Source: Niveispirillum sp048066115
GTDB taxonomy: Bacteria > Pseudomonadota > Alphaproteobacteria > Azospirillales > Azospirillaceae
NCBI RefSeq assembly: GCF_048066115.1
Contig: NZ_JBLTYX010000021.1
Span: forward strand, 1 to 64,000
Direction: 5' to 3'
DNA: 64,000 nt
Part shown: in pieces, positions 44,719 to 53,795 of the stretch
How positions within the stretch are numbered: position 1 is the first letter of the stretch
Layout of the letters: every line of letters begins with the position of its first letter
Position numbers and translations under genes: made by a program
Notes under the pieces: generated by a model
What the model was told of the DNA's origin: nothing
Database searches by the model: none
What the model saw: the letters and a program-made list of their open reading frames with translations, nothing else

Positions 44719-46187
44719 GCCTGGAACTCCTGCGTGAGATCGAGTTTGCCGTCGGACAGGCTGTAGATGCGGTCCGCCAGCTTCAGGACGGCCGGGCGGT
44801 GGCTGACCAGGATGACCAGGCTTTCCGACCGTACCTCGTTCAACAGGGCGAACAGGCTGCGGTCGCCATCGTCATCGACGGCGGAATTGGCATCATCGAA
44901 CAGGATGATGCGGGGGCGGTTCATCAGGGCGCGGGCCACCGCGATCCGCTGCGCCAGACCGCGGGGCAGGGGCTCCGTGGCGCCGTCGCCAACATAGGTG
45001 GAAAAACCATGCGGCAATGCATGGATCAGGTCCAGAAGACCGACCCGTTCCGCCGCCATCATCGCCGCTTCCTCCAGTTCCGGGCGGAACATGGTGATGT
45101 TCTCGGTGATGGTACCGCGGAACAGAATTTCATGCTGCGGCAGCAGGGCGATGGCGTGGCGGAGGCTTTCGGGCTCGTAATCCGTCAATTCCCGCCCGTC
45201 CAGCAGCAACCTTCCCTGCGACGGGGTGTAGAAGCCGGCGACGATGGAGAGCAATGTGCTCTTGCCGCTGCCATTGGCACCGACCAGGGCCACGATCTCG
45301 CTCCGGCGCACATCAAGGTCGATGCCGTCCAGCAGATCATTTCCATTTTCGAAACCGAAATGTATGCCTTCCAGGGCGAGCTGCGGTTCGGTCGCCGTGG
45401 CATCCTGCGTACCGGCACCACGGGCGGCCAGCGGCATCTCATAGATCTGCGACAGCTGCCGGCGGGCGATGGAAGCCGATTGCAGGCGCGACCAGAACTG
45501 CATGATGCTCTGCATCGGGGCCAGCGCCCGGCCGACCAGCAGCATGCAGGCCGACAGGCCGCCGACGGACAGCGCGCCGTCCAGGACCATCAGGCTGCCG
45601 AACCCGACGGTCAGCAGGCCGGCGATCTGCACCGTGAACTGCCCCAACTCCGCCAAGTGCTGGCCGGACAGTTCGGCCTGCTTGTGTTCGGTCAGCCGAT
45701 CCTCCTGCAGCCGTTCGTACCGGCGCAGAAGCGGCTGTTCCAGGGCCATGGCCTTCACCGACTGGATGCCCGTCAGCAGGCTGATGATGAAACTGAGGCG
45801 CCGGTCCTCCACCTGGGTGATGCGGGTCAGGGCGGTGTGGGCGTGGCGCAGTTCCGGCAGCGCCGTGACGCACAGGAACAGCATGCCGACCACCGGGATC
45901 GCCGCCAGCGGTCCGCCGATATAGATGATCAGCCCCAGATAGATGGCGATGAACGGCACGTCGTACAGGCTGATCATGATCTGGCCCGAGGCGAATTCGC
46001 GCAGCGTCGAAATGGAACCGAGAAATTCCATGTGCGTGCCAGATGAATGCGCCTGGAAACCGCGCAAGTCCGAATCCATCATGTGCGACACGGCGCGGAT
46101 GTTCTCGCGCGTTTCGAAACGGGCACCCAGAACGCCAAATATCTGCTGCCGCAGCAGGCGCAGGCCAAAATCCAGCGCCAGCGCCAA
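44715..46187 (-). pseudogene. 5'-truncated type I secretion ABC transporter subunit
   Basis: This 490-residue frame lacks the C39-like domain and first membrane helices of the usual 720-730-residue protein. It enters at the G-V-I-L-A-L-A-L-D-F helix, right after an in-frame TAA at 46197-46199; only a TTG (46187) could start it. The rest is complete: Walker A G-A-N-G-S-G-K-S-T, a degenerate signature P-R-G-L-A-Q-R and Walker B I-L-F-D-D-A with Asp for Glu. The sequence just upstream (46190-46320) is AT-rich and unlike the neighbours, as if a deletion or insertion removed the 5' end. It overlaps the downstream ABC gene by four bases. A short functional form cannot be excluded. Confidence 0.7.
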
Positions 46188-46507
46188 TATTACACCTTAT
46201 TGGATTCTATTCTTGATATATTTGCAATAATTTTAAGTAAAAATATAATGGAGGTGGGGAATTTTTGTATGTTATGTGGGGTTTTTTATTACACGTCCAG
46301 TGAAGGATCGCATCAAGGTTAATGATCGCGACGCACGGATTCCATCACATGCATGCATCACACACGCGGAGCGGTCTTGGCGGTGCGGGCATGACATCCT
46401 GTTGTACATTTAGCGACATGGCCGTCCTTCCTGTGCTAAGTTCCGCCCCGCCGGCGCACATGTGTGGGAGGCCGGTATCCGCTCCTCTCCCGCACGCCGG
46501 TGGTCCC
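46188..46507. other. AT-rich scar and IclR promoter region
   Basis: A low-GC stretch (about 46190-46305) breaks the high-GC background and abuts the truncated ABC gene. No frame of useful length or transposase remnant is visible in it. From 46320 on the GC content returns to normal, and the IclR gene starts at 46508. Confidence 0.5.
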
Positions 46508-47230
46508 ATGAAGGTCAAGCCAAACGCGCAACCTAACCAGAGCCTGATCGACGGCATCGCTACCCTGCAGGCACTGGCCGCGTCCCCGGCGCCGGTGGGC
46601 AATCGGGAACTGGCGCGCCAGCTGGGGTTCGATGCCACACGCGTTAACCGCCTGCTGAAGACCCTGGCCTATCTGGGCATCGCGCGGCAGACAGCGAACC
46701 GCAAATACACGTCGGGCCCCGGCATGCATGTGCTGGCGGCGCAGAGCCTGTTCGCGTCGGGCCTGATCCGCAATGCCTTGCCGGTGCTGGAGAAGCTGCG
46801 CCGTTTCGGCCATACCGTGGCGCTGGGCGTGCTATGGCGGGACAATGTCAGCTACCTGTTCCACGCCCCGCCGACGGTGGAGACGGCGCAGGGCCTGGGC
46901 CGCATCGGCCTGCTGCCCGCCAGTTCCAGCGGCATCGGTATGGCCCTCCTGGCCCAGTATGATGATGAATATGTGGCCGGGCTCTATGCGGACAAGGAGG
47001 AGATCCCCTCCTTCCCTGGCGGCCTGCCGGCCTTGCTGGCGGCCCTGGCGCAGGTGCGGGCCCAGGGGTACTCGCGGGTGGCGGTTGGCCCGGATCTGGA
47101 TCGGCATACGATCGCCGTGACGGTGGAGAATATCGGGGCGGCGGTCGGTGTGTCCGGCTGGATCCCGGAAGCCAATACCGACCTGATCGTCGAGGCGCTG
47201 CGCCAGGCGGCGCAGGAAATCCGGGACTGA
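46508..47230 (+). CDS. IclR-family transcriptional regulator
   Basis: This 240-residue protein has an N-terminal winged helix (about 10-70; N-R-E-L-A-R-Q-L-G-F-D-A-T-R-V-N-R-L-L-K-T-L) and a C-terminal GAF-like effector domain (A-S-S-S-G-I-G-M-A-L-L). IclR proteins commonly control sugar-acid and aromatic catabolism. The frame extends back to 46322, but the ATG at 46508 begins the normal domain. It heads a sugar oxidation island and is the likely reader of the 19-nt sites at 47526-47544 and 52453-52471 (inference). Confidence 0.85.
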   Translation: MKVKPNAQPNQSLIDGIATLQALAASPAPVGNRELARQLGFDATRVNRLLKTLAYLGIARQTANRKYTSGPGMHVLAAQSLFASGLIRNALPVLEKLRRFGHTVALGVLWRDNVSYLFHAPPTVETAQGLGRIGLLPASSSGIGMALLAQYDDEYVAGLYADKEEIPSFPGGLPALLAALAQVRAQGYSRVAVGPDLDRHTIAVTVENIGAAVGVSGWIPEANTDLIVEALRQAAQEIRD

Positions 47231-47646
47231 GCGTTCCCCTTGTCAGGAACGATGGATGATGGTCGCGGACAGGGCGGCGAGCCCTGACGCTTGCCTGCGC
47301 CTCGTTGGATTAGGTGCTGCTATGAAAGCATCAATCCTGAAAAGACATGGCTGAATGAGTCCGCTGCCCATCACACGTCGATTTATCTCATTCATAGCAA
47401 CATATCGTTTGGAGGTGCGGCCAAAGCCGCCCTTTCGACCTGGTCCAATATTGCTTTGAAATGCCTGAATTTGTCATGATTTCTGACATCCTGATGGGAA
47501 GGCCACAGGAACGTCGCACTTAAAATGTTGCTATAATATAAACACTAAGCTTGACGCTTCCGCCGTGCCGGGATAATTTCCACCTCAACAAGGGAAGCCC
47601 GGGTCCGCGTTCGCGCGGTCAATCGGCGACAAGGGAGGAGAAACAT
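47231..47646 (+). promoter_or_regulatory. Promoter region of TonB receptor 2
   Basis: No gene is seen in this 416-bp gap. GGCGAGCCCTGACG at about 47272-47285 is a fragment resembling repeat family A. The operator-like 19-mer lies at 47526-47544, and AGGGAGGAG just before the ATG at 47647 is a strong ribosome binding site. Confidence 0.4.
47526..47544. promoter_or_regulatory. Candidate IclR operator 1
   Basis: TGTTGCTATAATATAAACA is an inverted repeat with 7 of 9 matching pairs. It is identical at 17 of 19 positions to 52453-52471. It lies about 100 bp upstream of the TonB receptor. Confidence 0.5.
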
Positions 47647-50322
47647 ATGAGTGTGCGGGTTCTCAAAACGGGCACGAGCGTCGCGGTCATGGCCGCGGCG
47701 ATGATGGCCGGCGGCAGCGCCCTGGCCCAGGACGCGCCGGCAGCGCTGGAGGAGATCGTCGTCACCTCCTACCGCCAGGGCCTGGCCAAGGGCGTGGACG
47801 TGAAGCGCAACTCCCCGCAATTCGTCGATGCCATCGTGGCGGAGGATATCGGCAAGTTGCCCGACGTGAATGTCGCGGAATCCCTGCAGCGGGTGTCCGG
47901 CGTGCAGATCAAGCGCTCCCTGGGCGAGGGCACGCAGGTGTCCATCCGCGGCCTGACCCAGAACCTGACCCTGATCAATGGCCGCGACATCATCGACGCC
48001 GCCGGCCGCGGCGGGTCGGGCATCGACACGCTGGGCACCGGCAGCTACGGCTTGCTGGCGCAGCTGCCGTCGGAGATCATCCAGCGCCTGGATGTGACCA
48101 AGCTGGCCTCGGCATCCGATGTCGAAGGTGCGCTGGGCGGCACGGTCAATATCATCTCCGCCAAGCCGTTGAGCGCCAAGGATGATGTGACGGCGTTCTC
48201 CGTGGAAGGCATGGTGAACGACCGCAAGTCGCGGGGCAATTATCGCGGCTCGCTGCTGCTGTCGCACAAGTTCAGCGATGATTTCGGCGCGTTGCTGAAC
48301 GTCTCCTATTCCGACCGCACCATCCGCGACGAAAGCGCCTTCTCCTTTTCAGGATACCTGCCGTTGACGGCGGCGTTCGACAGCGGGGCCACGGCCAACC
48401 GGCTGGGCACGGGCGGCACCGCCATTTCCCGCGATCCCAATGGCGACGGCACGCCGGGATATTACCTGGCCGATATCCGCGACACCCAGATCGACGACAA
48501 CCGCAAGCGCCTGGGCGTCAACGGCTCGCTGCAATGGCGACCCACGGACAGCACGGAATTCTGGTTCGACACGCTCTATTCCAAGCAGGACATCACGCGC
48601 GACCGCTATTGGCTGTCCACCAACCTGTCGACCAGCGGCAGCGCCTATACGTCGCTGACCTTCTCGCCCACCGAGACGGTGATCGCCGGTACGCTGAACA
48701 CGGTGGTGCAGGGCAATACCGAATATTACACCAATGACGGCACCACCCTGTCGTCGGGCCTGGGCGGCCGCTGGTCGGGGGAAAGCCTGGAGGTGACGGG
48801 CGACCTGTCCTATTCACGCTCCAAACAGTACGGGTTGCAGACCTTCCTGCGCGCATCGACCAAGAGCAATTACCCGGTGACGTTCGAGTTCCGCGATGTC
48901 GATGTGCCGCAATGGTCCGTGGCCGGGCTGAACATGACCGACCCCAGCCTGTTCCGCTTCACCAACGCCTTCGACAATGCCGATCAGGCCGTGTCGGAGA
49001 ACAAGGCGGCGCGGTTGGATGCCAGCTACAGCCTGGACACGTCATTCCTGTCGGCCCTGAAGACCGGCCTGCGCTTTTCCAAGACCGATGTGGCCATCGA
49101 CAAGTGGCAGACGCAGCTGGGCATCAATGTCTCCGCCGACACCGTGCCCGACAGTTTCGAGATCAAGACGCTGGACATCCTGAAGGGGGCCAGCGGGTAC
49201 ACGCCGCTGGCCTATATCTCGCCCGTGCTGTTCGGTGGTTCCAAGACGCTCGCCTGCCAGGTGACGGGCACCACCTGCACCCCGCGCGTGCACGCGCCGC
49301 TGTCATCGTTCGAGACGGCGGAGAAGGATTGGGCCGGCTATGCCCAGGCCGATATCGATACGGAATTCCTTGGCATGCCGGTGCGCGGCAATGCCGGCAT
49401 GCGCTATGTCCATACCGATTTCACGGCCGAAGGGTTCCGCACCACGGCCGGCAGCGCCAGCACCTTCCTGCCCACCACCTATGGCAAGAAATATGATGAT
49501 TTCCTGCCCAGCGTGACGCTGAACGCGGAGCTGATGGAGGATGTCGTACTGCGCTTAGGCGCTGCCAAGGTGATGGCGCGGCCCAATTCGGCCGACCAGA
49601 ATCCCGGCGTGACCCTGGACCCGATCGCGTCACTGGCCGTGGGCGCCATCCCGACCGGCACGGCGGGCAATCCGCAGCTGGACCCGTTCCGGGCCAAACA
49701 GGTTGACCTGTCGCTGGAATATTACTTCAAGCCGGCCTCGCTGTTGTCCCTGGGCCTGTTCCGCAAGGATCTGGCCACCTTCATCGTGTCCAAGGGCGCG
49801 TTCGAGACGTTCGACAATTACCAGTACCTGGTGCGGCGCCCGGTCAATGGCACGGGCGGCGACATCAATGGCATCGAGGTCAATTTCCAGGACAATTTCG
49901 ACTTCCTGCCTGCCCCCTTCGACGGGTTCGGCATGGTGGCGAATTACAGCTATATCGACAGTTCCACGCCCTTCATCAGCCCGCGTACCGGCGAACAGCT
50001 GCCGATCCCCGGCCTGTCAAAGAACAATGTCAATCTGATCCTGTTCTATGAGAAGGGCGATTATGGGGTGCGGCTGGCCTATAACTGGCGCGATACGTTC
50101 ATGGACAGTATCGCGGCCGGCGGCGACGGCGTGTTCTTCGACACGACCCAGGACCTGTCACTGTCCACCCGCTGGCAGTTCACGCCCGAACTCAGCGTCG
50201 ATATGCAGATCTCCAACCTGCTGGACAGCCGGGTGCGGCAGTTCGGCGGGGTGGAGGATGCCACCAAGCTCTATGCGCTGAACGGCCGGACCTATTCGGT
50301 CGCCCTGCGCGGCAAGTTCTGA
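47647..50322 (+). CDS. TonB-dependent outer membrane receptor 2 (carbohydrate type)
   Basis: This 891-residue receptor has a signal peptide (about 1-27; S-A-L-A), a TonB box (E-E-I-V-V-T-S-Y), a plug with E-D-I-G-K-L-P-D-V-N-V-A-E-S-L-Q-R-V-S-G-V and a C-terminal barrel ending in G-K-F. The plug signature is that of receptors linked to oligosaccharide uptake in Caulobacter, Xanthomonas and sphingomonads. I chose the ATG at 47647, with AGGAG upstream; the frame opens at 47551. Its neighbours are an IclR regulator and aldose-oxidation genes, so a glycan or sugar acid is the inferred ligand. A strong terminator follows. Confidence 0.92.
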   Translation: MSVRVLKTGTSVAVMAAAMMAGGSALAQDAPAALEEIVVTSYRQGLAKGVDVKRNSPQFVDAIVAEDIGKLPDVNVAESLQRVSGVQIKRSLGEGTQVSIRGLTQNLTLINGRDIIDAAGRGGSGIDTLGTGSYGLLAQLPSEIIQRLDVTKLASASDVEGALGGTVNIISAKPLSAKDDVTAFSVEGMVNDRKSRGNYRGSLLLSHKFSDDFGALLNVSYSDRTIRDESAFSFSGYLPLTAAFDSGATANRLGTGGTAISRDPNGDGTPGYYLADIRDTQIDDNRKRLGVNGSLQWRPTDSTEFWFDTLYSKQDITRDRYWLSTNLSTSGSAYTSLTFSPTETVIAGTLNTVVQGNTEYYTNDGTTLSSGLGGRWSGESLEVTGDLSYSRSKQYGLQTFLRASTKSNYPVTFEFRDVDVPQWSVAGLNMTDPSLFRFTNAFDNADQAVSENKAARLDASYSLDTSFLSALKTGLRFSKTDVAIDKWQTQLGINVSADTVPDSFEIKTLDILKGASGYTPLAYISPVLFGGSKTLACQVTGTTCTPRVHAPLSSFETAEKDWAGYAQADIDTEFLGMPVRGNAGMRYVHTDFTAEGFRTTAGSASTFLPTTYGKKYDDFLPSVTLNAELMEDVVLRLGAAKVMARPNSADQNPGVTLDPIASLAVGAIPTGTAGNPQLDPFRAKQVDLSLEYYFKPASLLSLGLFRKDLATFIVSKGAFETFDNYQYLVRRPVNGTGGDINGIEVNFQDNFDFLPAPFDGFGMVANYSYIDSSTPFISPRTGEQLPIPGLSKNNVNLILFYEKGDYGVRLAYNWRDTFMDSIAAGGDGVFFDTTQDLSLSTRWQFTPELSVDMQISNLLDSRVRQFGGVEDATKLYALNGRTYSVALRGKF

Positions 50323-50341
50323 CCTGCTTCCTTCCCTCCAC

Positions 50342-50379
50342 CCGCCGGCACCGGTTTCTCCCGGTGCCGGCGGTTTTTT
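50342..50379 (+). terminator. Rho-independent terminator after TonB receptor 2
   Basis: A perfect 13-bp stem (50342-50354 with 50361-50373, CCGCCGGCACCGG arms) and a 6-nt loop are followed by TTTTTT (50374-50379), 20 bp past the receptor stop. Confidence 0.92.
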
Positions 50380-50380
50380 G

Positions 50381-51220
50381 TCACCAACCAAACACCGATA
50401 CCGCCAAGCCCTCGACCGCCGTCTTGAAGACCAACGGTCGCCCCGACAGCGGTGTGTCGCGCAGCTGTGCATCGCTCAACCCCCGCCTGGCGGTGGTGAC
50501 CAGCATGCAGCCGGGGGCGAAGGCTAGGCTGGTGGGCCGGGGGACCAGCACAGGCAGCAGGTCCAGCAGCTGCCCGTCCGGTGACAGGCAGGCGATGGCC
50601 GCCCCGTCCCACAGGGCCGACCAGATGCGGCCCTGGACATCGACGGCCAAACCGTCGGGCTTGCCCATGGAAACGGGGAAGCGGAACAGCATTTCGCGCG
50701 GACCCAGGCGGCCGGTTTTCAGGTCGAACGCGTAGCGGTAAATCAACCGCTGCCCGGTGTCGGTCAGGTAGAACCAGCGGTCATCGGGGCTGAAGCCGAT
50801 GCCGTTGCAAACATCGAATCCCCTGTCCATGTGCATGATGTCCCCATCCACCCGATAGAGCGTGCCCAGCCCCGGTGCGCCGGCGAGCCCCATGCTGCCG
50901 ATCCACAGCCGCCCAAGCCGGTCGCACTTGCCGTCATTGAAGCGGGCGCCGTCCAGCGGCGGGGTGGGGCGGGGGATCGGCCGGCCGCCTTCGGTGAAAT
51001 CCGCGATCCGGTCGTGCGTGGCCAGCAGCCAGCCACCGGCAGCCTTGGGCACGGCCAGGGCCAGCGGCACGCCCGGATCGATGCTGCGCAGGCGGGTTCC
51101 GTCCCAGAGGTGCATGCCCCCGCCGCCGCCATCGATCCAGGACCAGCGGTCATGGGCGGGGTGCCAATGCGGCCCCTCGCCCACGTCGCAAGTGACGGGC
51201 AGCGCCTCAGGCGACGACAT
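50381..51220 (-). CDS. SMP-30/gluconolactonase-family lactonase
   Basis: This 279-residue six-bladed beta-propeller belongs to the SMP-30/gluconolactonase/LRE family. E-G-P-H-W-H near residue 14 supplies a metal-binding Glu, R-F-N-D-G-K-C-D-R-L-G-R-L-W-I-G-S-M the central Asn/Asp ligands, and C-N-G-I-G-F-S-P-D-D another. It hydrolyses an aldono-lactone to the open acid. It overlaps the dehydratase gene by 14 bases (51207-51220), consistent with sequential steps. The precise sugar is unknown. Confidence 0.88.
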   Translation of the reverse strand: MSSPEALPVTCDVGEGPHWHPAHDRWSWIDGGGGGMHLWDGTRLRSIDPGVPLALAVPKAAGGWLLATHDRIADFTEGGRPIPRPTPPLDGARFNDGKCDRLGRLWIGSMGLAGAPGLGTLYRVDGDIMHMDRGFDVCNGIGFSPDDRWFYLTDTGQRLIYRYAFDLKTGRLGPREMLFRFPVSMGKPDGLAVDVQGRIWSALWDGAAIACLSPDGQLLDLLPVLVPRPTSLAFAPGCMLVTTARRGLSDAQLRDTPLSGRPLVFKTAVEGLAVSVFGW

Positions 51221-52373
51221 GGCGCCACAGTTCCTCGCGCGGCTCGATACCCAGGCCGGGCGCGTCGGGCACGTGATAGAAGCCGGCCTCGCACTTCATC
51301 GCCGTTTCGAACAAAGGCAGGTGGCGCGGCAGAACGCTGTTCTGGAATTCATGCCAGGGCAGATCATGGATGGCGGCCGATGCCTGCAGGCTGGCGGCCA
51401 TGAAGATGCCGAAGCCGATGGTGGCGTGCGGCATGGTACGGGCATGATGGACATCGGCCAGGGCGGCCATGCGCATGAACTGGGTGATGCCGCAGCGGCC
51501 CATCTCCGGCTGGATGATGGTCAGGGCGCCCGATTTCAGGCGCAGATGCGCGTCATGCACGGTGCGCCATTCCTCCCCACCCGCGATGGGGATGCTGGAC
51601 CCTTGGGCCACGCGGGCCAGGCCGTCCAGATCCTCGTACCGGCAAGGGGCTTCCACGAAGGCGATGTCGTAGGGTTCAATCTTGCGGATGATCGACAAGG
51701 CCTCCGCCGAGGTATGGACCCAGTGCAGGTCCAGCATCAGCGTGATGTCGGGAAAATTTGCCCGCAGGTCGCGCAGCAGGGCGACATAGTCGAAGCTGGT
51801 GGCGGCATGCACCTTGAACGCCCGGAAACCCTTGTCATACAGGGCCCGCACGCTGTCCAGCCTTGCCGCATTGTCGCTGCCGGCGATGTTGGTGATATAG
51901 GCGGGGATGCGGTCCCGCTGCTGCCCGCCCAGCAGCTTGTGCACCGGCCGGCCCAGGATCTTGCCGCACAGGTCCCACAGCGCGATATCGACCGCGGCCA
52001 GCGCGTCCAGCCAGAAGCCGGACGTGTAGCCCCGCACCCGCATCATGTTGTACAGGCTCTGCCAGATCACCTGCACATCCAGCGGGTCGCGGCCGCGCAG
52101 CACTGGCTGGATCAGGTCCTTGACCAGTTCGCCAACCACAGTGCCGGCGGCGATGCCATAAGTCTCACCCCAGCCGACCCGCCCCCCTTCCGTGGTGATC
52201 CTCAGGATCACGGTGCGGTCGTCCGCCGGATAGATGGTGCCGTTATCGTCATCGACGATATAGCCCCGCTCATTCACCGGCGGCTGCCGGCCCATATGCG
52301 GCGACTGGGCGCGAGGAATGCGCAGATAGATCGCCTCTACAGTGCGGATGGCATCGGCTTGTACGCTTGGCAT
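51207..52373 (-). CDS. Enolase-superfamily sugar-acid dehydratase (mandelate racemase/MLE)
   Basis: This 388-residue protein has an N-terminal capping domain and a TIM barrel. Metal ligands are Asp215, Glu241 (V-E-A-P) and Glu267 (G-G-E-E-W). His217 lies in the D-x-H motif, and His316 is in M-P-H-A-T-I-G. At the second strand K-V-H (187-189) replaces K-x-K. D-x-H with a C-terminal His resembles galactonate/mannonate-type acid-sugar dehydratases, so the likely reaction is aldonate to 2-keto-3-deoxy-aldonate. The ATG at 52373 is the first gene of the operon with the lactonase. It is divergent from the MFS transporter. The substrate is not determined. Confidence 0.85.
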   Translation of the reverse strand: MPSVQADAIRTVEAIYLRIPRAQSPHMGRQPPVNERGYIVDDDNGTIYPADDRTVILRITTEGGRVGWGETYGIAAGTVVGELVKDLIQPVLRGRDPLDVQVIWQSLYNMMRVRGYTSGFWLDALAAVDIALWDLCGKILGRPVHKLLGGQQRDRIPAYITNIAGSDNAARLDSVRALYDKGFRAFKVHAATSFDYVALLRDLRANFPDITLMLDLHWVHTSAEALSIIRKIEPYDIAFVEAPCRYEDLDGLARVAQGSSIPIAGGEEWRTVHDAHLRLKSGALTIIQPEMGRCGITQFMRMAALADVHHARTMPHATIGFGIFMAASLQASAAIHDLPWHEFQNSVLPRHLPLFETAMKCEAGFYHVPDAPGLGIEPREELWRHVVA

Positions 52374-52534
52374 ATCGCCTCCTGGGTAAATTTTTGCTAT
52401 ATTAGCATCATATATGTCGGACGCCTAGTGCTGGCGCTGCATCGCAGATTTTTGTTGCTATAATATCTACATTAACCTAGCCTGACCCCAGGCCTTCGCA
52501 GAAAGGCCGTTTCAGGGACGGAACAGGAAGGCTT
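52374..52534. promoter_or_regulatory. Divergent promoter with candidate IclR operators 2 and 3
   Basis: TGTTGCTATAATATCTACA (52453-52471) matches the site at 47526-47544 in 17 of 19 positions. TGCTATATTAGCA (52395-52407), with TGCTA/TAGCA arms, is a related inverted repeat. They sit between the dehydratase (minus) and the MFS transporter (plus). Confidence 0.5.
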
Positions 52535-53794
52535 TTGCCCGTGCGCGAAGACGCCCTTGATGGACGTATGCCGCCGGCCCCCAATCGCTGGGTGGTGGTG
52601 GCGCTGCTGTCCGCATCGACATTCCTCAACTATATCGACCGGCAGATCCTGGCGCTGCTGGCCCAGCCGATCCAGCATGAGCTGGCGATGGATGACAAGG
52701 GCTATGCCTTCGTTGTTTCCGCCTTCATGGTGGCCTATATGGCGGGCAATCTCGTCTCCGGCTGGATGGTGGACCGGGGTGGTGCGCGCTGGGCCATGGC
52801 GTTCTTCGTGACCTGGTGGTCCGTGGCCAGCTGCCTGTCGGGCCTGGCGCAGGATACGCACCAGCTGGCGGCCACCCGCTTCGCTCTGGGTCTGGCGGAG
52901 GTGGGGAATTTCATCGCCGCCCCGGTACTGGTGGCGATCTATTTTCCGCCGTCACAGCGGGCATTGGGCATCGGCATCTATACGGCCGCCGCCATGTTCG
53001 GCGCCGCCCTGTCACCACCGCTGATCACCGGGCTGGCGGCGGCCACGGGCTGGCGCCCCGCCTTCCTGATCACCGGCGGCATCGGCCTGCTCTGGACCGC
53101 GGCCTGGCTGGGTTGCGTGAAGGGTGGGGCCGCGGCACCGTTGCCAACGGGCGGGGCGGCCAAGGCGGGACAGGGCGCCATCGACCTTCCCACCTGGTGG
53201 GACGCATTGCGGACGCGGCAGGTCTGGGGCATCGCCCTGGGCATCACGCTGACCTGGCCCGTCTGGTATTTCTATCTGAACTGGTTTCCCAAATATCTGG
53301 TCGATGAACGCGGCCTGTCGACGCTGGAGATGGGGGCGAAGGCCTGGATCGTCTATCTGGCGGCGGGCATCGGCTGCCTGGTCGGCGGCAGTGCCAGCGG
53401 GTTGCTGGCCCGGTACGGATTGCGGCCACGCACGGCGAAGCTGTGGGTGCTGGGGGCCGTCTGCATCCTGGCACCCGTCGGGGCGGGCAACGCCTGGGGC
53501 CCGCCGGTCGGGGTCAGCCTGGCCTTCGCCGCCGCCGTGGCCCTGCTGCACATGTTCTGGCAGGTGAACCTAACGGCCCTGCCCACCGACCTGTTCACCA
53601 GCCGGTCGATCAGCAAGGTGATGGCCCTGTCCGGCATCGCCAGCGGCGTGGCCGGGATCGGCACCACCTGGCTGATCGGGCAGCTGGTGGGGCAGATATC
53701 CTACCGGCCGATGTTCGCGCTGATGGCCGTGGTCTATGCGCTGGGTTTCCTGGCGATCCTCTGGCTGTGCGGCCGGGGCGGGAAGGGGGAGTGA
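52535..53794 (+). CDS. MFS transporter (anion:cation symporter type, sugar acid)
   Basis: This protein of about 419 residues has 12 predicted helices. The first helix contains F-L-N-Y-I-D-R-Q-I-L-A-L-L, the signature of the ACS family (hexuronate, galactonate and glucarate transporters), and G-W-M-V-D-R-G-G-A-R lies in loop 2-3. The start is ambiguous: TTG 52535, GTG 52541 or ATG 52568. AGGAAGG at 52526-52532 suits GTG 52541. It would carry the aldose or aldonate across the inner membrane. It is followed at once by the dehydrogenase gene. Confidence 0.85.
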   Translation: MPVREDALDGRMPPAPNRWVVVALLSASTFLNYIDRQILALLAQPIQHELAMDDKGYAFVVSAFMVAYMAGNLVSGWMVDRGGARWAMAFFVTWWSVASCLSGLAQDTHQLAATRFALGLAEVGNFIAAPVLVAIYFPPSQRALGIGIYTAAAMFGAALSPPLITGLAAATGWRPAFLITGGIGLLWTAAWLGCVKGGAAAPLPTGGAAKAGQGAIDLPTWWDALRTRQVWGIALGITLTWPVWYFYLNWFPKYLVDERGLSTLEMGAKAWIVYLAAGIGCLVGGSASGLLARYGLRPRTAKLWVLGAVCILAPVGAGNAWGPPVGVSLAFAAAVALLHMFWQVNLTALPTDLFTSRSISKVMALSGIASGVAGIGTTWLIGQLVGQISYRPMFALMAVVYALGFLAILWLCGRGGKGE

Positions 53795-53795
53795 G

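Noticed and set aside
47255..47310. A third copy of nested repeat family A
   Set aside because: Only about 13 bases (GGCGAGCCCTGAC) match, and the outer arms are absent; it may be a remnant but cannot be supported as a copy.
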